From positions 1,674,001 to 1,738,000 of the forward strand of contig JAKCOZ010000005.1 in assembly GCA_022605955.1 (NCBI GenBank): a stretch of DNA of 64,000 nt, given 5' to 3'. The notes beneath the pieces were generated by a model. It was given only the letters and a program-made list of their open reading frames with translations, had not been told where the DNA came from and searched no databases. Made by a program: the position numbers and the translations under genes. Position 1 is the first letter of the stretch. Each line of letters starts with the position of its first letter. Shown here piece by piece: positions 33,545 to 45,500 of this stretch. Source of the DNA: Rallus limicola (Eukaryota > Chordata > Aves > Gruiformes > Rallidae).

Positions 33545-36500
33545 CTGCCAGAAAGACATTAAAGAGAGAAAGTGATGTGAATGTTAAAAAGGGGGTTAAT
33601 TTAACAAATGCAGCCTGGGCCAAACAGGAACTGAGCCAGCTCAGGGTGCCTTGGGAAAAAGCTGATGTGCTGACATGTTGAGCTGGGCTTATACCCTGGC
33701 AAAAGATTTAGGGCATCTTTCTCATCCTAAATATCAAGGAAAAGTCTAGGTTATGTATCGTTTTGGATTCTCATTTAAGACATTGGGAGTCACAGGTTTA
33801 CCCTGAAGACAAGGTCGGCTCATAAACACTGCATACAGGTTCCTTCCCAGGGTGTTGCTGGCACTGCTCTGCCCCAAAGGGCTTTCACTGGGTAAGCACC
33901 CTCTCATGAGACATGGATCTTAAGCCCCAACCCGGCTGTGCCACAGGAACAAGGTGAGGGTGGCTATCAAAACGAGCCCACAGGTGATGGAGAAGTACCA
34001 AAGCCATGGCACTGGGGAGGTGGAACAAGAGGAAGGTGCCTTTTATCCCACCCCCACCTCCTCCAGCAAGAAGCAAGCATGGCTCAGTGTGCTGCCGTGC
34101 ATTGCGCCCACGGCAGAGAAGCTGGCAAAGCCTGTGCTCGCTTCGCAGGGTTCAGACAAGCCCTGCAGACCAGACCCTGCCGTAGGACCCCGCTGCAGCC
34201 CCCTCCCCAGCTGCCCCTGGCTGCTACTCACCGACGACGACAGGCAGCACCCGCATGGCCTTCCGCTCCCGGCCGTTGATCTTCGCCCGCTTCTGACTGT
34301 GTCCTGGGTGCCGGTACTTGAGGTGTGGGTAGGAGACAGTCTGTATCCCGTTGTTCATCCCATAGTCCCCAGGGTGGTCAGAGCGGGCGTAAGGGTTGCA
34401 CTCCTCTGGCTCCAGGCCAGTCTGCTCTCTCTCCAAGGTTGAGGGGTGATACAGCTTCCTGTTGGCCCCGTAGATGCTGCCCCTTAGCTTGGCTTTCCTA
34501 GCTTCTTCCCAACGCTTGAGTCCTTGGAACATGGCGCAGTAGAGCACCAGCATGACGGGGCAAGGGATGAAGAAGGAGCAGATGGAGGAGTACACGATGT
34601 AGTTGTCATCCTCCAGCTGACACAAGCTGGGGTCCCGGTTTGGGACGTTGTTGAGGCCAAATATGACTGGGGATGCTACAGCAAAGGCGAATATCCAGGT
34701 GGTGGATATAAGAATCAACTGCCGCAGGTCGATTTGTCGCCGGTTGTAGTTTAGTGGGATTGAAACAGCGATAAACCTGTCAACACAGGCCCCAGGTGAG
34801 TCAGTCCCAGTATGGTGGTATCACCACTGGTAACATCATAGAAACAGACTGGTTTGAGCTGGAAGGGACCTCAAAACCCATCTAGTTCCAACCTTCTTGT
34901 ACTGGGGACACTGGATCTTGACTCCAAGGGAGTCTGAGAAGCAAGTGGTGCCACAGCTGCTCACCACTGTCTTGTGTCCCCTGCCCCCTGCCCCTTAATT
35001 TCCTCACATAGCCAAGCCTGGGTACAGCCAGAGTCCCCCTAATGAGAGCACCCAAAGGGACAGCGTTGCCATACCTTGGCCACCACAAGCATATTGAGGG
35101 ACACAAACCTAGGGCAGAACAGTAGGGCAGGACACTGTCCTTATAGGAGAGCAGGATCCAGCCTCCCTGCATGGGACCCTTGCAAGGGTATGTGAGGAAG
35201 CAGCTCGATGGCAGGACACAGCACTCTCACCTCTGGCACGAGGAGGAGGAGGTAAGGCACTTACCGATCCACGCTGATCGCACAGAGGTTGAAGATGGAG
35301 GCTGTGCACAGCATCACGTCCATGGTCATCAGGGCATCGCACAGCACCGTGCTGAGGGACCACACACCTCCCTGGAACTGAGAAGATCCCTGGGGTCAGC
35401 GGATGCCAGGTGCCACTAAAGATGCCTTTTTTAAAAGGACGCAGAACACCTCCAGGCCCAACCACCTTGGACACTCAGGCTTCCCTCCAAACCAGTGGCC
35501 TGAAGTGGAGCTCCTGCAAAGCAGCAGCACCCAGGAGCCGGCTCACAGCTTCAGGGGTCTCACCTGGCTGGAGAACAGAGCCCACAGACACTCAGCACTG
35601 CCAAGTCCTGCTGGGCAGCATAACGGGTGCAGGGCAGCTCACTGCCTCAGGCTAGTGCAGGGTGACAGCCAGCGGGCTCAGAACTCCAAATCTCAACCTC
35701 CCCCAAAATCTCCCCAGAAACACAGGGCTGAGCACTCCCAGCACAGCATCACTAGCTGCAGGGCCCTGGGGAAGCAGGGACAGGCTCTTCAGCAACCATC
35801 AGAGCACAAAAGCTCATGTTCGTGCCCACCCCTGTTTGCCAAGGCCACAAATAGTTTGTGTGTTACACAACTGTTTCGTGCTACACACTAAGCTCAAGGC
35901 CAGCCTGTTGAGAGGAGCTTCAGGCTAATCAGATAAAATCTCTTGTTTGCTCTCTCCACAATTGCAGGCACCCAGGGCACAGCAGAAGTGCTGCTGGCAA
36001 GATGACGTGACCAGACTGTGTGTCATTGGTCCAAGTTACTGGAAGGTGTTGGCTCCGCTGTACAAAAGGTATCTGCTAAAAATCTGTGCCACTGCATCCC
36101 AATTAATCCTCGGGGGGAAGGGGGGGATGGGGGATAGAGGGAACCCCAAACCCACAGCAAAGCCGGACAAAGCCCAAGGGTTTGGGGCGGTGTGTCCCTA
36201 CCAGCTTGTAGAACAGGAATGTGTGCTCAGCAGTGTGCTGTGAGCCGGGCTGTTGGGAAATGGGAATGGAAGGAAGAGCTCAAAGGGCACAGAAATAAGT
36301 CAGGACTCATTAAAGCCCTTCTTCAGCACAGGGCACCACGAACTGGTCCAGACCCTCCTGCATCTGAAGCTGATGCACCGACTGCCAGCACAGCTGCCTT
36401 GGGGATCAGACTGTGAGCAGCACTTCCCAAAAAATTTTAGCACAAGAGAGGGTCATCCCTCTTTGTTAGTCCCTGATGTAAAAGAGGCGCTCAACACCCC

Positions 36501-39500
36501 CCTCCACCCTAGTTTAGCAGCTGAGAGGAGGAAGAGCTCATCTGTTCCTGTGTGTTAAACTCATGTCAAGCTCTGTCCTCCCAGCCCACCATGTGTGGTC
36601 TGCAAGTGCCGACTCCAAATCCAGCTGTTAGAGAGCCCAGGCACAGCAAACCCAGCCTCTCCAAGCTGTTGGGTTGATATCCTGGGCCTGCATGCTGTTC
36701 CCTAAGGAATGGGGCACACAGCGGTAGTGCTGACAGGGTGCTGGGAGAGGTTTTCTGGCATGGAATAAGATGAGCTCAGCAAGGAATACCCAGGTTCTCC
36801 CAACGGACAGGCCTGAGTTGTCTGAAAGTCTTTTTTTATTTCACTTGGCAGGCAAAGAATCCTCCTTGGAGGGTCAGAGAAGGGAGCTTTGATTACAGCC
36901 TTCCAGACCCACGAGGGGCTGCAGGAAAGCTGGAGAGGAGCTGGTGGCAAGGGAGCGTAGGGATTGGACAAAGGAATAGGTTTAAACTGAAAGGGGAGAG
37001 ATTTATTTTAGGAAGAAATTCCTTACGATGAGGCTGGGGAGGCCCTGGCACCAGGTGCCCAGAGGAGCTGGGGCTGCCCCCAGATCCCTGGCAGGGCTCA
37101 AGGCCAGGTTGGAAGGGGCTTTGGGCACCCTGGACTGGTGGGGGCTGTCCTTGCCCGTGGCAGGGGGGGCACCAGGGGGATCTGAGGGCCCATCCAACCC
37201 AGTCTGTGTTTCTGTGTGTCTATGGTGCTGTTCTTTCTTAGCATCGTCCTGTTTCAGCCCCGTCATGGCTGAAACAGGAGCTAAAGGTACTTTCAGAGCT
37301 AAAGCCATCGTCCCGTCACAACTGGGACCTCCACTTCCAGAGTGGTGGAGCAGCTCAGAGTGGGGGCTGGGATCAGGGCTTTGCAAGAGGCTTCTTCCAC
37401 CTTTGCAACAGGTGACAGTGAGGAAGATTTTGCATTTCAGCTGTGTGGTTTCTCAGCTGCACAGCCTGTGTCTGGGGACAGAAAGGATAGTTACAGCTCA
37501 ACCTAGTGCAGCCACCAAAAACTCTCTGCAGAAGCTTTTTCCAGCCGACTGCTTGTCTTGCCCGGTTGTAAAACCAGCTGGTTGTTTTTAGCATTAAAGC
37601 CCTTTTTGAGGCTGATGCAGGAAAAGCATCAGCTCAAGCCCATTCCCACTCCGAGCCACCATGTTGTTACTCCCCCGAGCTTGGTTGGCTCAGACACCTG
37701 TCAATGCACTCCCCTGGCAGAGGCAAACTGTGAGGGCTCACAGGGCTGCTCCACCACTTTTCCTCCCGGTTGGTGAGTGCCAGGCAAAGCCCACCATCCT
37801 CTGAGTCCCTCTGCAAGGAGGGGCTGGGTATGAATCCTGCACTCATCACACCGTGCAAATGGGATTCAAAGCGCTTGGTATCAATGGCCGTTTGTCTCCT
37901 CCGACTGCGGGGCTTTTCCTAGCAGCTTGCAGATCTCTAACTCACTAACATGTAGTGATTCAGCTGGTGTGTATCTGTTCTTCTCAGGCAGAAGCCGCTC
38001 AGCCATCGTGTCCGGGCAGTGGTGCTACCCTGAGCCATCCCCAACACCCAGCCCTGCTTTTCAGAGGAAAACAACTTTCCGATGCCACCCAGCAACTGCC
38101 AGGTAGGTTCAGAGATAGCTCAGCCAGATAGTTCAGCCCCTTTGCAAAGCCCAGTATCTATGGGATATATGGAGCTACAGATGTTCTATAGAATGCACAC
38201 AGGGATAAAACTGCATACCATATACAGCTATTATCCTAATCCACTGTGTATTCTATACTGCTGTAATATAAGATAAATGGTATAGTACATATTATACAGT
38301 GTCTCCATATAGGGGCATTGAACTGGTTTTCTATAGTATGTATTATCTATCGATGCAATTTCACAGATTATACATAATTTGCCCATACATTTCCATATAG
38401 TAAATAAAATGTATGTATATAAGTTAGATTTAAAGTTATTATACTTATTGTTAAATGTTAGATTGTATAAATATACTGTAACATAGCTGTAACTATAACA
38501 AATTCTAACAACTGTAACTAGCTATAAATATAAAATTCCCCAGGACATGGAAAAATATAAAACATTGTATATACTCTGACTATTCTAAATAGAATATTAT
38601 CTATAATATTATAAATATATTATCTATAATAATACATTATCTATAATAATACATAATATATAATAAATATTGCAATAACATATGTAGTGCTAGATATAAT
38701 ATATGCAGTTTCCTATATATTTTACCTCTATGTAGTATTATATGTTAGTTTACCTATATGTAGTGTATATGTTAGTGCTATCTAAAAGTTAGATATATAC
38801 ATCTAAAACTATATAAAGGTCCCAAGGACTTTCTTCTGTTTTTTTCTACATGCAATGTATTTTTATCCATATTGTTAATCTATGTGTTCATATTGTGTGT
38901 GATAAAATGCATGAATATAGCAGAGTATAACATGGAACATATTTATGTCGGCCCAGGACTGCCAAGCTGAGGAGCACAACCCCTGCCACTGCCTTCCTGC
39001 GTAAGCTCCATAGTTAGCACTTTGGTGCTGTAAAACATTGACTGTCTGGGGGACAGTTGGTAAGAAATGAGAGTGGGGAGCCCAAAACAAAACCCTAAAA
39101 GCAATTCAGCAGCTTAGGAGAGGGAGTGAAGTGCCTGGCACCTGGCATGGGGACGGTGGAGGAGGTGCCAAGGGCGGGAGAGGGGTTAAGCCCATGTGCC
39201 AGTGTGAAACGAGGAGTGATGGGATGGAGCCAAGAGAAATAACTAGACTGTTGCTGTGTTTGGTTCTAAACCAGGAGGAGTAGGGAAAGGGGCTTTATGT
39301 AACCTAAAAGACAAGAGCCCAGAGAAGGTTGAATGCACCCTCAGCAAGTCTGCAGATGACACCAAGCTGGGTGGTGCAGCTGACACACTGGAAGGACAGG
39401 ATGTCATCCAAAGGGACCTGGAGAAGTGGGCCCATGTGAACCTCATGAGGTTCAACAAGGACAAGTGCAAGGTCCTGCACCTGGGTCGTGGCAGTGCTCA

Positions 39501-42500
39501 TCATCAGTACAGGCTGGGAGATGATGTGATAGAGAGCAGCCCTGCAGAGAAGGACTTGGGGTGATGGTGGCTGAGAAGCTTGACATGAACTGACAATGTG
39601 CACTTGCAGACCAGAAGGCCAATCTGTGGGCTGCATCAAAAGGAGCATGGCCAGCAGGTCGAGGGAGGGGATTCTCCCTCGCTACTCTGCTCTCAGAGTA
39701 CTCTGCTCTCAGACCCCACCTGGAGCACAGCGTCCAGTTCTGGAGTCCCCAACACAAGAAGGAATAGAACTGTTGGAGTGGGTTGAGAAGAGGCCATGAA
39801 GATGACTGGAGGGCTGGAGCACCTCTCCTATGAAGACAGACTGAGAGAGTTGGGTTGTGCAGCCTAGAGAAGAGAAGGCTCCAGGAAGATCTTACAGCAC
39901 CTTCCAGTCCCACAAGGGGCCTGCAAGAAAGCTGGGGAGGGACTTTTTAGAAGGGCCTGGAGTGACAGGACGAGGGGGAATAGGTTTAAATTGGAAGGGG
40001 GTAGATTTAGATTGGATATTAGGAAGAAATTCTTCACTACAAGGGGTGTGAGGCCCTTGCACAGGCTGCCCAGGGAGGTGGTGGCTGCCCCCTCCCTGGA
40101 GGTGTTCAGGGCCAGGTTGGATGAGGCCTTGAGCACCCTGGTCTGGTGAGAGGTGTCCCTGCCCAGGACAGGGGGATGGAACTTGATGATCTTTAAGGCC
40201 CTTCCAGCCCAAGCCATTCTGTGATTCCAGGACAGGGTCACCCCCAGCACATACACATGAGTGACACGACCATGACTGAAGAGCAAACTGGAGGCACAAG
40301 TCAGGACTCGCCTGTGCTGCAGGAGCAGTGTGGCCATGCCCAACAGCCCTGAGCAGCACCATGCACCAGAAGGCACAGCCGGGGTTCAGCCTGCATTTCC
40401 ACTCCTCCACAGCCACTCTCCAGAGCAAACCTGTAGTAGCAGTCACCCAGTGCTCAGCCTTGTGCACGGTTCAGGCCACGTATGGATTTGTTCACCAATA
40501 GATGCTGAAGAACAGGTTCTGGTTTTCTCCTCCCCATCACAGAACAGGGAGCTGCAGGGACAACGCTCTCCTCATAACGCTGGGCTGGAGCAGAAACCCC
40601 TGTCAGGAGCTGGGGCAGGCAGCTCTGTGGGGATTAATATCAGGCAGTAATGATGTCACACACAGGATTATGATTAGTGGAGCTGTAAAGCCAAAGTAGA
40701 CTCTGAAGAAACTGTTTGGCTATTTTTGTATCGCCATTTCCTTGAGAGGTGGCCCGGAGCTCCAGGGCAGGGCTGGACTCAGACCAGCCCCCTCTCTAGC
40801 CGAGATCAGCCACCCCAAACTCCATTTGGGAGCCGAATCACCTCTCACATTTTTGCCAAAATCCCAGATTACGGGAGAGGGAATTAGATTCTAGGCTACA
40901 GGTTTTCATAACCTCTTTGTGATTCCGGGAAACTAATTAGTTTCAAGAAGGACAAGAGCTCCCAGGCTTCATCACCCTCAGAGGACACAGCCTTTGCTGG
41001 GAGATTCAAGTTGGAAAATGCTCCAAACTCTTCCATTTTCCCACCAACCCCCAAGGCTTTGGCTTTGGGGAAAATGCTGGGTGAGGACATGCCACCACGC
41101 CACGTTCCTCACCTGCCCATCTTAGCAAAATGTGCCAAGAACTTCTCTGATGGGAGAGTGACTTTGGATTAGAGGCATAGCTGGCTTTGTGGGGCCATGT
41201 GATTAAGTGCTACCTATTTACAGGAGGCTGCAGAAGATTAGCCCATCAAGGTACACGCTGCAAAGCTTTAGGGATCATAAACAGCTCAAGCTGCCTTTCA
41301 GAAGTGCTCAGGGACAGCTCCCTTCTGGCACTCTCTCTTTTGCAGCAGAAGGCCCCTTGTTTCCCTCCAACTGTGCGACTACCCCACAGTGCTGTGTCCA
41401 GCTCTGGAGCCCTAAGCACGAGAAGGACATGGGCCTGTTGGAGCAGGTCCAGAGGAGGCCATGAGGATGATCCAAGGGCTGGAGCACCTCTCCTAGGCTG
41501 AGACAGTTGGGCTGGTTCAGCTTGGAGAAGGGAAGGCTCCAGGGAGACCTCCCAGCCCCTTCCAGTCCCTGAGGGACCTACAGGAAACCTGGGCAGGGCT
41601 GTTTGTAAGGGCAGGGAGCGATGGGATGAGGGGTGATGGTTTAAACTAGAGCAGAGCAGGGTTAGATGAGACATGAGGATGAAGCTTACACTCTGAGGGT
41701 GGCGAGACACTGGGCCAGGTTGCTCAGAGAGGTGGGGGAGGCCCCATCCCTGGAGACATTCAGGGTCTGGGTGGATGAAGCTCTGAGCACCCTGCTCTAG
41801 TTCATGGTGCTCACTGCAGGGGTGGGACTGGATGGCTTTGAGGGCCCATGCCAGCCTAACACATCTGATGATTCTATGATTCCATGAATGTCTAGCATCA
41901 GAGAAGGACTGTGCAAGTGCCCACAAGAAGACAACTCCAGGCTCATGCTTTTCATGGACCATGACAGTTACTTCATTCTCCAGAACACACAATGCAGCCT
42001 GCAAAGGGGAGAGGAAGGAGACGGAGAGGGACACAAGACAAAAGTTAGCCTCACATCTGCTCTAACAGCCTTTCTGGACTGAAATCATTGAGATCAAGGT
42101 TTTTCAGAAATGAGGAGCAAATCCAGCCATCAGCCTGAAACATGGTGAGGGCCAAAATTCAAAGACGCTCCCCTGCATCTTTGGTCACTGAAAATACACC
42201 CCTTCACATCGCACCTGTTATAATTGCTGGCCTGTATCCTCTCCCCATTTTTTTTTTGCAGAGGCGCTGCTGGGTTCTCAGAAGAACATCTATTTCCACT
42301 AACGCTGTAAGCCTCCAGGAAAGACAACTCTCTGCGGAAAGGAGGGTGTGCATTCACAGAAAGCCACAGGCAATTTGGAGGGGGAGAGGTCTGGCCTCCC
42401 AACACAAGAGCTGCATCCCAGGCAGACGGCACGCTGCGGATAAAAAAGATGATGTTTCGACACTGGTGGTACATTGACACCCTGGAATGCAGAGCAGCAG

Positions 42501-45500
42501 CCACCCCCCACCCCCAAGGAAACAGGCTGTGTAATTTTGGCTGTTCCATCCTTCCCAAGTGCCAGTTGTCTTCCCTGACCCATGGGAGCTGGGTAAACTT
42601 GTAGCTCTGCTAAAAACTGCTTCCTCATTTCCATGATCCTCGTTTCTGTGATTCCATAATCAATTACAGGGATCTTAGCGACAAAGAGGTTTACATAACC
42701 CAGCCTCACCCTGCTCCAGCCAGCAGCGTCCCAGAGCAGGCCCGAGCCAGAGCTCTGGCACTCAGCATGGATTAAGGAGAGCGCAGAGCTGGGAGCAGTC
42801 TGCAGAGCGGGACAGGTAGGAGGCTGCTCTACGGCTGGGCTCAGGAGTGGATGGTGTTCCCTGCCTGCCCTAATCGCTGGGAATGCCTCTGGCTACTGCT
42901 GCTCCTGCCCTTGTCAGAATCTTTGGGCAAGGGAAGCAGTTACAGACCAGCCCTTGTGGCTGTGCAGCTCCCTTGCTGTTGGCGAAACCAGGCAGAGCCT
43001 GTCAGTGTTTGGCAGTACCTCCATGGCCCCTCAAAGCTCTGCTTCCTCAGGCATCCCCACTGCTGCAGGGGTGCAGTAACTCCCCTTCCCAGTGCTACCA
43101 ACACTCCAGGCAGACTCCAGGTATCCCCACCTGGCCTCTCTTCACACAAAAGCAGGGCTTTGCTCCTAGGGAGTTACCGTGGACCACAGGGAGAGCCCCT
43201 AACCACCTTCTTCCTCCTTCCTTCCCATCATCCTGGACTTACTGGCACAGGATTGCTAGGAGAGCATAACCTCACACTCCCACGGGCAGGACAAAGCTGC
43301 TGCAGAAGAGCAGTCTACTTTCCCTGTGGATTTTTACTTCTCCCGAGAGCCGAGATCCCAGAGCAAGTCGGAAGGTCAGTGCCTTTTGCATATCAGGGCA
43401 GCCTGACCACCTAATTACCTGTCTGGTAATTAACAGCTGGCAAACACTAGAATGTGTCTTTGTTTAAACAGGTTCATCAGAGAGCACTGGATACATCTGC
43501 ACCACCTCACGGTGCTCGTGTGGCACGTGCTCGCCCGTGTGTGCACCGGGACCAGCATGTTGGCATGGTAGCTGCAAGAGACAAATCCACCTCCACCCAA
43601 ACCAGTGCTCCAAACAGAATGGTCAATGATGGGAGCACAGAAGTTCCTCTGGTTTTCTTTAATGACTGTGTACTTCTGCAAAGGAGAAACTGGCTGTAAA
43701 CACCACCAGGGATTCACCTCACGTCTGCAGCCTCAGGAGCTGCTCGGTTCAGAAAACAGATGCTTCAAGCCAGTGGGAAGGTTTCCTCCCTTCTCATCCA
43801 TAGGGTACTTGGTTACATCAGGCTGTGGAGGATCAGAACTGGGAAAGCATAGGATCAAAGCATAGAATGTCCTGAGTTGGATGATGGCAACGTTTGGGTT
43901 TCTGGCAGACTGGCTTCATCACAGCAGTGTCAGCACCCTGAGTGTTAACTGGAGCTGCTAAGTACATTCAGCAGGACAAATGAATGAGGAAAGAAATTCA
44001 GCCTGAAGAACCCCAACCATGTACAGCAAACGCGAGAGGGGGATTTAGGACAGGGCAAGGGCTCAGGAGAAGACGTTCACCTCGCACAGAGAAGGCTGGT
44101 CTGTGCAGAGAAGAGATCTACAGGCTTTCCTGCACGCCCGGAGCAAGCCGCACAGCTCCAGTTCTGTGGGAGACCTGATTTCCTATGCCCCAGCCTATTC
44201 CCAAAGGAAGTTCTCCCAGCCAGGGACTGTCTGTTTTCATGTGTGTTGATGGAGCCCAGTGCGACAGGATGGCAAGAGGCTAGGAGTAATCCACACAGTC
44301 TCTTGCTCACTCTCAGCAAGCCATGGCCCCACCACACTGACGACAGGGCTGGAGGAGATTTGCATTTCCCCGCCCCTTTGCCAAGCTCCACATCCAGCGA
44401 CTGTGAAGCAGCACTGAAAAGACAACAGTTGTGAACACACACACCAGTTTCCCCCATCTACCACCTACAACCCCTTTCCCACTGGAGCATGGGAGACATT
44501 TCTTGTTTTGTGGGGATGTCAGGTGTCACCTCAAACGTGTAAAGCCCTCCATTTGTCTCCTAAGGCCTTGGCTGGAGAGATGTCTCCAAAAGCCTAACAC
44601 AAGAAGCCATCCCACAGAGTAAAAAAAGCAGTAAGGTGACAGAGCTGCTCCTGCTGAATTCAGGAAGTGGTTGGCATTTATTGGTCTGTTCCTGCTAAAC
44701 AAGAAGTCCCCCACCCTCTCACCTGGTTTTCCAGGTTTTCCAGAAAGCCCCAGTTAAAAAAAATCCCAAACAACCAACCAAAACAGCCCAACCCCAAACC
44801 AAGAATAAAGGTTGAACTGAACAACCACGGTTGCTGTGGTGCAGCACCCAAGCTGCAATCAAGCCAGTTGTAAACAGTCCAGGTCGCTGCACCCTACAGC
44901 CCCTCACCAAGTTCTGAGTTGGATCTACAAGTTTTGGTTTTGTGGGAGAGGAGAAGAGGAAGAGAAGAGAGAAGAAAAAAAGGAGGAAGAGAAGAGGAGG
45001 AGAAGAGGAAGAAAAGAACAAACCACAAACATTCTGTCCCCTGGCCCTGACTCGAGGGCTGCTCTCCCTTCTCCTCAGCATACTTCAGACCAAATGGAGC
45101 TGCAAATCCTGCACCACATGGAGGTGACTTTTGAAAAGGAACACGGGCCCTGCAGCTGTGAGCCCACAGTGAAACTTCCAGGCGTGAAGCAGGGACTGCT
45201 TCGACCTTGACCCAGCCTGAGCCGTCCCCCAAGCCCACTGCCTGCCTGAGAGCCTGTCTCTCCATACCTGCCCAGAACCTTCACACCCACCCTGTGTGTG
45301 ACCACTGCATGGGAGGAGCACAGATCCTCTTCTTACAGCATCTCTTACTGCTGGGGAGCCTGCCTTGCTGCAGGAGCTGCAAAAGCCCAGTGGAAAGACA
45401 GTCCTGTCATACACTGCCTTCATTCCCTGTTGCTCAGTATCCTGGGCGCAGAGACATGGCAAAGTTACACCCCAAAAGTGATGTTTTATAAGCAGCTATC

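Noticed and set aside
39256..39564. Plus-strand frame resembling a reverse-transcriptase C-terminus
   Set aside because: CR1 remnant. No complete domain or gene structure.
44719..45265. Minus- and plus-strand frames over the GA-rich tract (Ser/Phe/Leu- or Glu/Lys-rich proteins)
   Set aside because: Low-complexity translation of a polypurine run inside DRD4 intron 1.
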